Positions 1 through 6,224 of a stretch of DNA of 25,294 nucleotides are shown here, one piece after another. The stretch lies in contig JAZKAT010000043.1 of NCBI GenBank assembly GCA_040389045.1, positions 1 through 25,294 of the forward strand, written 5' to 3'. Numbering within the stretch: the stretch's first letter is position 1; every line of letters starts with the position of its first letter. The stretch comes from UBA5158 sp040389045. Its GTDB lineage: Bacteria; Pseudomonadota; Gammaproteobacteria; DSM-16500. The notes under the pieces are model-generated. The model made no database searches. It was not told the origin of the DNA and saw only the letters and a program-made list of their open reading frames with translations. Position numbers and translations under genes: made by a program.

Positions 1-356
1 TGGTTTATGCCTGGGCTGAGCAACAGTTTGAAATACTAGCTAAATTATCTATTGCACCGGAGAGAATTATTTTTGATGTAGGGATTGGTTTTGGTAAAAA
101 TGCCTCGCAATCGTTAGAGTTGTTGCAGCGTTTTGTTGAATTTAAAAATTTAAATGTGCGTTTGTTGGCGGGGCATTCTCGCAAATCTTTCCAATCTATC
201 TTCACTATGAAACCAGCGCCGTTTCGTGATATTGAAACGCTGCCAATTTCGCTTTATCTCAATCAATTGCAGACGGATTATTTGCGCGTACACAATGTGG
301 CTGATCATGCCAGGGTATTTAAGGTGGCTTCTGAATTCACCCACAATGGGGAATGA
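1..356 (+). CDS. folP: Dihydropteroate synthase, C-terminal part (cut by window start)
   Basis: This is the last ~118 codons of dihydropteroate synthase, which joins p-aminobenzoate to the pterin pyrophosphate in cytosolic folate synthesis. Reading from base 3, the protein shows the family's IIFDVGIGFGK segment (usually FDPGIGFGK), then LLAGHSRKSF (the conserved SRKSF substrate-binding loop), a RDIET segment, and the C-terminal DYLRVHNVADHARVFK, whose RVH motif contacts pyrophosphate. The 5' part lies outside the window. The last residues (HNGE) and the TGA at 354-356 lie inside a degenerate REP-like hairpin, so the extreme C-terminus seems to have been rewritten by that element. The gene ends 20 bp inside the convergent 786-aa gene. 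Another folate gene, folC, lies 5.9 kb away on the other strand. The family assignment is firm. A folKP fusion cannot be excluded because the 5' end is missing. Confidence 0.88.
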   Translation, partial: VYAWAEQQFEILAKLSIAPERIIFDVGIGFGKNASQSLELLQRFVEFKNLNVRLLAGHSRKSFQSIFTMKPAPFRDIETLPISLYLNQLQTDYLRVHNVADHARVFKVASEFTHNGE

Positions 357-359
357 CAG
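333..359. repeat. Degenerate REP-like hairpin remnant across two convergent stop codons
   Basis: The segment ends in GGGAATGACAG, the same 11 bases that end the perfect REP arm at 20913-20942, and matches that arm at about 18 of 27 positions by eye. The GC-rich centre has decayed, and a weak ATTC..CCC / GGGGAAT stem remains. The stop codons of folP (354-356) and of the 786-aa gene (337-339) both fall inside it. Confidence 0.5.
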
Positions 360-2697
360 AGGCTACTGTTATAAGCTGTAGGGTACCATTCAGTTTATGC
401 GCAAGATGAGCTGTATCATCATCCTTTGAATCTGAGGGATTGATGCTAGCCCTTCGAAGAAGCGGTGACACATTTGATGCTACTCCGTTAGCGGCAGGGG
501 TTCTGATACCCTGCTTCACATCACTGTATGCACGCTCCAAATTTTCAGGAGAAATATGCAAACGGCCACACAATTCAGCCGTTGATGATCTGGGTGCTGC
601 TATCGGCACTACCTTTGCAGCACTCAGTAACTGATAACGGGCATTGATATTCGGCAGGGCCGAATAAAAAAACTTACAGATACCTGCCGTTAATATAATC
701 GAGGGCAGCGCTAAAAAAGGCATGCCGAAAACCACCGCAGTGGTGCCAGCCGCACCCATTAACAATGCCGCCTGACCCGTACCATTACTGATAGCATGAC
801 CTACCAGCCATGCAACGGATGTTCTGAAGCTACTACGACTTGCTATTTGCAAGGGATTGAGTGCATCCGGGTGGTTGACAGACTGGCCATGCTCAATCAC
901 CGCATCAAAAGGTCCCACAACATTTTTAAATCCGAATGGCAAATGAACAACTGAATCAGTGGTCGCCGCACCCAAGGCCAGCACTGGCCCTATCAGCTTA
1001 CAGGCATTTTTAACCATCAGTCCCAACGTAAAGATTGTCACCACAGAAACAATGCCGGTGACAAAAATGAGTTTCAATCCCTCCATCAGCACACGCCCAG
1101 CATGCTGCCACGAGTTTTCATTATCTCGCTTATAAAAATGGTTCTTACCATAAGTAACGAGCTGACCCGGATTTTTAATAAGACTGGAAATTCCCGTCCA
1201 AAGAATAGATGTCAGGCCTACAAAGGTCACCGCAGCAAAAACCGTCGCCACAGGAAAAGCCAGCCACGAGAATGTCGCCACACTGGCCAGCAGAGTGGTC
1301 CAGACATTAAACGCCAGACACGCATAGACCGCACCCGTGGCAAGGGAACCGGCACCCAACACTACGCAAAGTAATTTCTTAAACCAACCCACTTCCTTGT
1401 TTTGATCATCCACCCAGAGGCGCAATACACGCTTTGTTCTCTCTTGACCATTGCCTTCGGAATAATCCGGATTGGGAAGAGTTTTTTTGGTGAATATCTG
1501 TCTCAATGTGTCGGTGATATCAAGTTGAAAGAGATAATAATTGCAATAAGTACCCGAGACCGCAACCACACCGGATATTAACTGCCAGGCTCCGTGAAGC
1601 ACGCCAAAAATACTAACTCCCGCCACAGCACCATCACTGACACCGATAATAGCGGATGTAGCCGTTGATACAATTTCTATGACTTTTTTATCACTACGGT
1701 CAGCCTGTTGCTCAGAACGTACAATACCATACTGATTAGTTACTCTAAAATCACCGTCTTTTGCAACCCAATAACATCTTGCAAAAATCTTGTCTGAGAA
1801 AACTGTTTGTCCGGAATTAATTTTTTGGTTGAGATATTCATAATCCATCCCAACAAGATATTTCAGACTGGGATTAGTATTAAAGTCTCTGTTAAAAGTT
1901 GCATAAAGTTCGTCAATTTTAGCTTTTAGATTCCCGGCGGTGCTTTTGTTTAATTCATCAACCCATCCCGAAACTATATTAAAACGGCAGTCTAACATTA
2001 GTTTTGAATAAAATTTTTGATTATTGACAATCCTGCAGTCAACTCGGAGGTCCGCAGCAAGATGGCGGATATTTTTTTTAAGATCTTTCAAAAAGCCATC
2101 ATTGAGATCACTGTCCATCATGCCTTCAAATATCAAGCAGAGTTTAGCTATCAATAGACGTTGTTGGTCACGGTTAAAACCGCTGCCCGATTGCAACACA
2201 TCAACCATTGCCAGCTTAAATATTACAAACCACTTCGACCCCATCAGGGCAAACCGTTCAGTCAGCGCAATAAATTTGTCGTGCACTTCTGATGTATAGT
2301 CACCATCGTAATAACGGCCATTTTTATGTTGGGTAACTTGCGAAGAAGCATTGCGGATTAAGTTAGAATATCGTTCCAGAATATCAATATATCCCTGCTT
2401 TAATTCATTACAATATTTAATATATTTTTCTTGCGCAAGTTTCACTGCAGCGGATACCTCTGCATTCCCGGCAACTTGTTTAGTATCTTGCAAACAATCA
2501 ATTCCGTTTTTCTTTGCTAAAAAGCCATTAATTAAACCCTGAATAAATTCCGGATCGGCCCCATTAATACTTTCCAGATTTTTGATAAGATCAACAACAA
2601 TCTGATTAACAGGCGACAACTTAGGTGACAAAATACCTCTCATCGGCCTAAGTTCGCTTTCCAAATTTTTGCTTGTTTTAATGGTTACACTTGCCAA
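337..2697 (-). CDS. Hypothetical polytopic membrane protein, 786 aa, effector-like
   Basis: I do not recognise the family. Residues 1-340 are soluble and mostly helical, with many charged Lys/Glu/Asp positions. Residues about 344-385, 441-500, 542-585 and 640-680 are long hydrophobic stretches rich in Ala, Gly and Val, suggesting four or more membrane passes. Residues 690-786 form a polar tail. There is no N-terminal signal peptide. The first in-frame start after a stop codon is TTG at 2695-2697, with no clear ribosome binding site. An internal ATG at Met19 has a weak TTAGG upstream and could be the true start. The tail (SVIPHCG) is encoded by a degenerate REP hairpin and overlaps the end of folP by 20 bp. 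A large orphan with a soluble N-terminus and a multi-pass C-terminal half fits secreted-effector or surface-protein styles in Legionellales, but that role is inference only. Confidence 0.8.
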   Translation of the reverse strand: MASVTIKTSKNLESELRPMRGILSPKLSPVNQIVVDLIKNLESINGADPEFIQGLINGFLAKKNGIDCLQDTKQVAGNAEVSAAVKLAQEKYIKYCNELKQGYIDILERYSNLIRNASSQVTQHKNGRYYDGDYTSEVHDKFIALTERFALMGSKWFVIFKLAMVDVLQSGSGFNRDQQRLLIAKLCLIFEGMMDSDLNDGFLKDLKKNIRHLAADLRVDCRIVNNQKFYSKLMLDCRFNIVSGWVDELNKSTAGNLKAKIDELYATFNRDFNTNPSLKYLVGMDYEYLNQKINSGQTVFSDKIFARCYWVAKDGDFRVTNQYGIVRSEQQADRSDKKVIEIVSTATSAIIGVSDGAVAGVSIFGVLHGAWQLISGVVAVSGTYCNYYLFQLDITDTLRQIFTKKTLPNPDYSEGNGQERTKRVLRLWVDDQNKEVGWFKKLLCVVLGAGSLATGAVYACLAFNVWTTLLASVATFSWLAFPVATVFAAVTFVGLTSILWTGISSLIKNPGQLVTYGKNHFYKRDNENSWQHAGRVLMEGLKLIFVTGIVSVVTIFTLGLMVKNACKLIGPVLALGAATTDSVVHLPFGFKNVVGPFDAVIEHGQSVNHPDALNPLQIASRSSFRTSVAWLVGHAISNGTGQAALLMGAAGTTAVVFGMPFLALPSIILTAGICKFFYSALPNINARYQLLSAAKVVPIAAPRSSTAELCGRLHISPENLERAYSDVKQGIRTPAANGVASNVSPLLRRASINPSDSKDDDTAHLAHKLNGTLQLITVASVIPHCG

Positions 2698-2745
2698 AAC
2701 AGCACCAACATCTAAATGATCATAAAGTTTAAAAGTAGATTATTC

Positions 2746-2774
2746 ATTTATCAGTAAATGATTCGCTGTGTCAA
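2746..2774 (-). promoter_or_regulatory. Possible sigma-70 promoter for the 786-aa gene
   Basis: On the minus strand a perfect TTGACA (2769-2774) is followed after 17 bp by ATAAAT (2746-2751), about 50 bp before the TTG start at 2697. The -10 box is weak, so this is tentative. No TTAA-N7-TTAA box is present here. Confidence 0.35.
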
Positions 2775-2789
2775 TAGTCATTATCAAGT

Positions 2790-4007
2790 CTATCTTCTAT
2801 TCACCATCCCCGTTTTTGTTATCATCGGGGTTTTATTTGCATCCCCACTTTCTTTTAATTCATTTAGTAAATTACTAACACGATTAAACGTGGAATTACT
2901 AAAGAATGAGCCTAACGTGGGATTACTAAAGAATGAGTCTATGGAAATACTTTGCTCTTTTAGGATTGATGTAGAGTTATTTATTTCACATCTCATCAAA
3001 CTAATAATATCTTGTGGGGTCATATTGACCATAATGTTCAACCAGCCGGTTAACAGTCCTTTACTATGGCTATTTTCAGTTTCAGATTTTATCTGTTTCA
3101 ATTTGTTAAAAAAGCTTTTTTTCCATCTATAGGCATAAGCATCTAATTGAATTTGATTCCCTGCGGCATCGATAGTTAAGATTATTTTTGATCCGGGCAG
3201 CTGATGACTATAAGACCGATGATCATCCTTTTTTGTCATTTTTCCCTGATTTGGAAAGGCATAAGGTAAGGAAAGTGATAACGTTCTAGCAATGACAGGA
3301 ACGTCCTTATTAGTTTTAGAAAATAAATATTCATGCAAACCAGCAGCAAAGCTTGGGTTACCGCTTCCCGCTTTTGGAACCACTAAATTAACTACGCATC
3401 TTAGCTTGTTAATGAGAGGCAATATGTATTTAGCCAAATCGTCATAAGAAAAATTATCTTCACCGATACAGAGGGATCGTGGTGGCTTCCCGCGCTTAAC
3501 TGCTAATACATAAATTCTAACAAAGTCATCGCTTTGATACTCTGAAATATCTATTTTTTGTTCTGAATATTTTTTAGGTTTAATAATTTCGCATGGATAA
3601 CTTGAATGACGGTCCCATTTATCTTTTAATGGTTGGGAATAATCACGATCCTTAGACGATAGAAGATCAATTATAACCTGTCTGGTGTAAGGCAAATTAG
3701 CGATATAAACTGCCAATTGGGGATCAGATGGTAGATCGTTTTTAGCTTCTCTATCCGCTACTAACAAACTACTGTTACTGTCAGCAACACTATTTCCATT
3801 TGTGGCTAACGAGCTAGCCTCATAACATTCTTTTAATTTAATTGGATTTTGCAAATGGATACAGGCATCAAAAACCTCATCGCGCTTGGCAAGATCGATA
3901 CCCACTATATCCGGATGAAAGCTCACTATTTTTCTGATAAATCCAGCTTTAACTTGCTCCATGTCCAGCGTGGGTTTAATTCCTAAAATTTCAAAATAAT
4001 TTGGCAT
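2790..4007 (-). CDS. J-domain protein, 405 aa, with a possible degenerate cysteine-protease-like core
   Basis: Residues 4-62 form a J-domain: YFEILGI at the start, the HPD motif at 31-33, then helix III and a NPIKLKECYEA end matching the usual 'DP.KR..YD'. J-domains recruit and stimulate Hsp70 (DnaK or a host Hsp70). The rest is not DnaJ: there is no Gly/Phe linker, zinc finger or substrate domain. Residues about 160-245 (RIYVLAVKRG, then DDLAKYILPLI, VVNLVVPKAGSGN, SFAAGLHEYL, PVIARTL) resemble clan CD (caspase/C80-like) peptidase cores. However, the positions where catalytic His-Gly and Cys would be expected read KRG and VPKAG, so activity looks lost. A 9-aa tandem repeat (SFFSNPTLG / SFFSNSTFN) lies near residues 358-375. 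The ATG at 4007 has AGAGG five bases upstream. A PmrA-like promoter sits about 115 bp upstream. A secreted Dot/Icm-type effector is a reasonable inference. The J-domain call is firm; the protease-fold call is weak. Confidence 0.85.
   Translation of the reverse strand: MPNYFEILGIKPTLDMEQVKAGFIRKIVSFHPDIVGIDLAKRDEVFDACIHLQNPIKLKECYEASSLATNGNSVADSNSSLLVADREAKNDLPSDPQLAVYIANLPYTRQVIIDLLSSKDRDYSQPLKDKWDRHSSYPCEIIKPKKYSEQKIDISEYQSDDFVRIYVLAVKRGKPPRSLCIGEDNFSYDDLAKYILPLINKLRCVVNLVVPKAGSGNPSFAAGLHEYLFSKTNKDVPVIARTLSLSLPYAFPNQGKMTKKDDHRSYSHQLPGSKIILTIDAAGNQIQLDAYAYRWKKSFFNKLKQIKSETENSHSKGLLTGWLNIMVNMTPQDIISLMRCEINNSTSILKEQSISIDSFFSNPTLGSFFSNSTFNRVSNLLNELKESGDANKTPMITKTGMVNRR
2888..2941 (-). repeat. 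27-bp tandem duplication inside the J-domain gene
   Basis: Two adjacent 27-bp units (2888-2914 and 2915-2941) differ at two bases by eye and keep the reading frame. They encode SFFSNPTLG and SFFSNSTFN near the protein's C-terminus. This looks like a recent in-frame duplication. Confidence 0.8.
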
Positions 4008-4122
4008 ACCATCCTCTCATTTTATCATTTAATAGTGTGGTTTTTCTTTATGTATTTGAATGCGCTCATTTTTTTATTAACCACATTTTGTGAAAATAAC
4101 GCCTGCAAAAGCGCAAGGCTTC

Positions 4123-4155
4123 TTTATACGCCAATAAACTTAAAAGAATCTTAAA
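4123..4155 (-). promoter_or_regulatory. PmrA-like box and -10 element upstream of the J-domain gene
   Basis: Read on the minus strand, TTAA (4151-4154) is followed 11 bp later by a second TTAA (4140-4143), each followed by G. Eleven bases after the second box comes TATAAA (4123-4128). The PmrA element known from Legionella and Coxiella is a tandem cTTAAtatT with an 11-bp period that lies close upstream of the -10. The promoter at 21115-21146 has the same spacing throughout (TTAA-N7-TTAA-N11-TATNNN). The transcript would have a leader of about 110 nt. The flanking C of the consensus is missing in both half-sites on this strand. The plus strand reads CTTAA twice, but no gene follows in that direction. 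Confidence 0.55.
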
Positions 4156-4279
4156 TAGGAGGGAATTAGAATTAGGCAGAATTGGCCTTAGCAATTGGGA
4201 GTTGGGGCTATCTGGTCTTGGTTTGCCTGCTATTCTAAATCTTTATCCTTTCAACTATTGCTGTCGAGCAATATTATTT

Positions 4280-4999
4280 TTAATAATCATAACTAACTTG
4301 CTTTGTTTTTTCATGGGCATTTTTATAAAAAATAATGAGGTGATTGTTGCGAATGATAGCCTTCTCCGAAAAGTATCCTTTCGGCGGACGAATTGATACA
4401 TGTATCGGCAGTGGAAAGACCTGTATATTCTTATCCTCGTCATAACAAACATAAATTCCTTTTTTAGGATCAATTAACAATGGACGATTATGATAATAAT
4501 CAGGTGGAACATGTTCATTTAAGAATTTAATTCGATATTCATGATCCGCACAGGAAACAACAGTTGCCGGTGACACAAAAATAACAACATTAACACAGCC
4601 TGTTCCACATGAGGTTTCAATAGTCGCAATGGAATTATTTATCCATGTAGGAGAAATATGATAAGCAAGCTTATTATCCAAAATGGCATACGTCTGTTGT
4701 GTTTTAAAATTAATATAAACAGCAGAACGACAATCCTCATCCACAATAGCAGCTGTTTTAGATGGATTATATTTTATTCCACAAACGGTATGAGAGTGAA
4801 TTTTAGTAACTAACTTATCAAATGTTGAATTACTTGACTGCGCCTGCGCATAACAACTACTTATCCAACTTAACAAAATGAAAGCGAGGAACTCCTGGCA
4901 GATCAAAGTAATTTTTTTCCCATGGGTGATGTTTAATATCGGGTTTACCACTGAAATAATTACATACGCCAGGAATTGGATTATCTTTTTCGGGAGCAT
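4280..4999 (-). CDS. Putative secreted protein of unknown function, about 239 aa; start uncertain
   Basis: I do not recognise the family. The mature part is rich in Cys (CGIKY, DEDCRS, ETSCGTGC, VSCADHEY, YVCYDED) and has a beta-rich look, which suggests an exported, disulfide-bonded protein. A signal-like stretch (KKITLICQEF, then LAFILLSWISSCYAQAQ) precedes it. ISSC would fit a lipoprotein box, or cleavage could follow CYA. No ATG lies directly before this signal. The ATG at 4999 has GAGG six bases upstream, but it adds a second hydrophobic stretch, and the DNA under it reads much better as the tail of a different gene in another frame (4857-5051). An ATG at 5038 is also open. The N-terminal ~60 residues should therefore be treated as unreliable. 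A weak 7-bp hairpin with a 4-nt loop (4256-4273) follows the stop. The neighbouring genes are also orphans. Confidence 0.55.
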   Translation of the reverse strand: MLPKKIIQFLAYVIISVVNPILNITHGKKITLICQEFLAFILLSWISSCYAQAQSSNSTFDKLVTKIHSHTVCGIKYNPSKTAAIVDEDCRSAVYINFKTQQTYAILDNKLAYHISPTWINNSIATIETSCGTGCVNVVIFVSPATVVSCADHEYRIKFLNEHVPPDYYHNRPLLIDPKKGIYVCYDEDKNIQVFPLPIHVSIRPPKGYFSEKAIIRNNHLIIFYKNAHEKTKQVSYDY

Positions 5000-5051
5000 T
5001 GTATACCTCACCATCCCACTTAAGGGTATTTTCAACATTTTGGTAATAGCC
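4857..5051 (-). pseudogene. Start-less coding remnant under the N-terminus of the secreted protein
   Basis: On the minus strand, in a different frame from the annotated gene, 64 codons run open from just after a TAA (5052-5054) to a TAG (4857-4859). The peptide is very protein-like, with segments such as NTLKWDGEVYNAPEKDNPIP, GVCNYFSGKPDIKHHPWEK and NYFDLPGVPRFHFVKLDK. It has balanced composition, several Trp/Tyr/Pro/Gly and purine-rich first codon positions. It has no usable start codon until its last few residues. The simplest reading is the 3' end of a gene whose 5' part was deleted, or one side of a frameshift. I do not recognise the family. Confidence 0.5.
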
Positions 5052-5060
5052 TTATCATTT

Positions 5061-5099
5061 TATATGGCCACTTATAGCTTTATTATAAATGGCCATATA
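5061..5099. repeat. Long perfect-arm palindrome between divergent genes
   Basis: TATATGGCCA (5061-5070) and TGGCCATATA (5090-5099) are exact inverted repeats. After one mismatch, an inner TTATA/TATAA pair extends the stem to about 15 base pairs around a 7-nt loop. It lies between the minus-strand secreted-protein locus and the DUF3800 gene. It could be an operator for divergent transcription, a hairpin in a leader, or a small mobile-element scar. Confidence 0.7.
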
Positions 5100-5146
5100 T
5101 TTATTTATAATACTTTTAATCTTTAGAAAAATGCCTTAAATTGGCG

Positions 5147-5164
5147 ACATATTTTTTAATATGT
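5147..5164 (+). promoter_or_regulatory. Operator-like inverted repeat just before the DUF3800 gene
   Basis: ACATATT and AATATGT form an exact 7-bp inverted repeat around TTTT. It ends 22 bp before the GTG start at 5187, overlapping where a promoter would sit (TTGGCG at 5141-5146, 17 bp, then TTAGAT). The position suits repressor binding, but no regulator gene is visible. Confidence 0.4.
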
Positions 5165-5186
5165 TAGATTTAGAGTAAGGGTACGT

Positions 5187-6047
5187 GTGACTAAAGAATA
5201 CATTATTTATTGCGATGAGTCTGACAGTGAGGGGCAATATTACTCTAATTTCTACGGTGGTGCGGTTGTTAGTTCAAATGATTTAAATTTCTTAATCAAT
5301 ACCATTTTGCAAAAAAAACAAGAATTACATCTTCATTCTGAAATTAAATGGTCTAAATTAACTGATCAATATCTGGGAAAATATACCGATTTGATGGACT
5401 GTTTTTTTGATTTTATTGAGCAGGGTAAAATTAAAATACGTATTATGTTTACCCAAAATATTCACTTGCCAAGTAATTTAACAAGCTATCATCGCAGATA
5501 TCGATACTTTATATTGTATTATCAATTTTTGAAACATGCTTTTGGCTTGCAATATGCGAACACTACAAATTCTCAATTAAGATTTAGAATTTATCTTGAT
5601 TGGCTGCCAATAAATACCAAAATAATGGTGGAAAAATTTAAAACTTTTATTCATAACCTCTCAAATACTACTGAATTTAAAAAAGCGAATATACTTATTC
5701 CTAAGGATCAAATCAGCGAGGTTTGCTCGCATGATCATGTTATTTTGCAATGTTTAGATGTTGTACTAGGCGCCATGCAATTTAGGCTTAATAACAAACA
5801 TTTGGAAAAACCAATAGGCAGTTACCGGCGTTCAAAAAGAACAATAGCAAAGCATAAACTTTATAACCATATTAATAAGCGAATTCAGCGTATTTATCCC
5901 GGATTCAATGTTGGTTGTAGTACATCGACTAGAAGTGATAACTCCAATGCTTGGAAACATCAATATAGACATTGGTTATTCAAACCAAAAAATCACCAAA
6001 TTGACCTAACAAAATCAAAAGGCTCAACTACAAAAATTAGGACGTAA
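5187..6047 (+). CDS. DUF3800 family protein, 286 aa
   Basis: The N-terminus IIYCDESD matches the (Y/F)xDESG/D opening of the DUF3800 family, which has a predicted RNase H-like fold. Further family-like features are SEIKWSKL (residues ~51-58), a RYRYFILYYQFLKHAF helix, a YLDW strand with an acidic residue, the SHDHVILQCLDVVLGAMQFRL segment, and a C-terminal HQYRHWLFKPK close. These acidic positions would be the metal ligands if it is a nuclease, but activity is unproven for most of the family. DUF3800 genes are common in phages, genomic islands and defence-associated loci. The start is GTG with AAGGG a few bases upstream. AT content is high, two palindromes precede it, and it has no same-strand partner, so it looks like a lone, probably horizontally acquired gene. 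Confidence 0.78.
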   Translation: MTKEYIIYCDESDSEGQYYSNFYGGAVVSSNDLNFLINTILQKKQELHLHSEIKWSKLTDQYLGKYTDLMDCFFDFIEQGKIKIRIMFTQNIHLPSNLTSYHRRYRYFILYYQFLKHAFGLQYANTTNSQLRFRIYLDWLPINTKIMVEKFKTFIHNLSNTTEFKKANILIPKDQISEVCSHDHVILQCLDVVLGAMQFRLNNKHLEKPIGSYRRSKRTIAKHKLYNHINKRIQRIYPGFNVGCSTSTRSDNSNAWKHQYRHWLFKPKNHQIDLTKSKGSTTKIRT

Positions 6048-6052
6048 AAAAA

Positions 6053-6119
6053 CCCCGCTTACGCTAAAACTGCCATAAGGCTATCCCACGTGGAACGTGA
6101 GACTTCGCGTTAAGTAGGG
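6053..6119. repeat. Imperfect inverted repeat downstream of the DUF3800 gene
   Basis: CCCCGCTTACGC (6053-6064) and GCGTTAAGTAGGG (6107-6119) pair with two mismatches and one bulge. A small CACGT-GGA-ACGTG hairpin lies inside. It follows the DUF3800 stop and an A-tract. It may act as a transcription end for this gene or be a decayed repeat element. Confidence 0.3.
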
Positions 6120-6224
6120 CTAAATAAATAATAGCATTGAAGCTTTAGAAATTCTATAGCCAATTATGCTTCTGATTTTATTGTATTTTTTATTCATTAA
6201 TTATAGAAAGTTAAGTCCACACTC

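Noticed and set aside
2758..3132. Plus-strand 124-aa open frame with hydrophobic stretches
   Set aside because: It is antisense to the J-domain gene. Its 9-aa repeats are only the reverse reading of the tandem duplication.
4202..4396. Plus-strand 64-aa open frame opposite the secreted-protein gene
   Set aside because: It has no ribosome binding site, low-complexity hydrophobic content and overlaps the better minus-strand frame.
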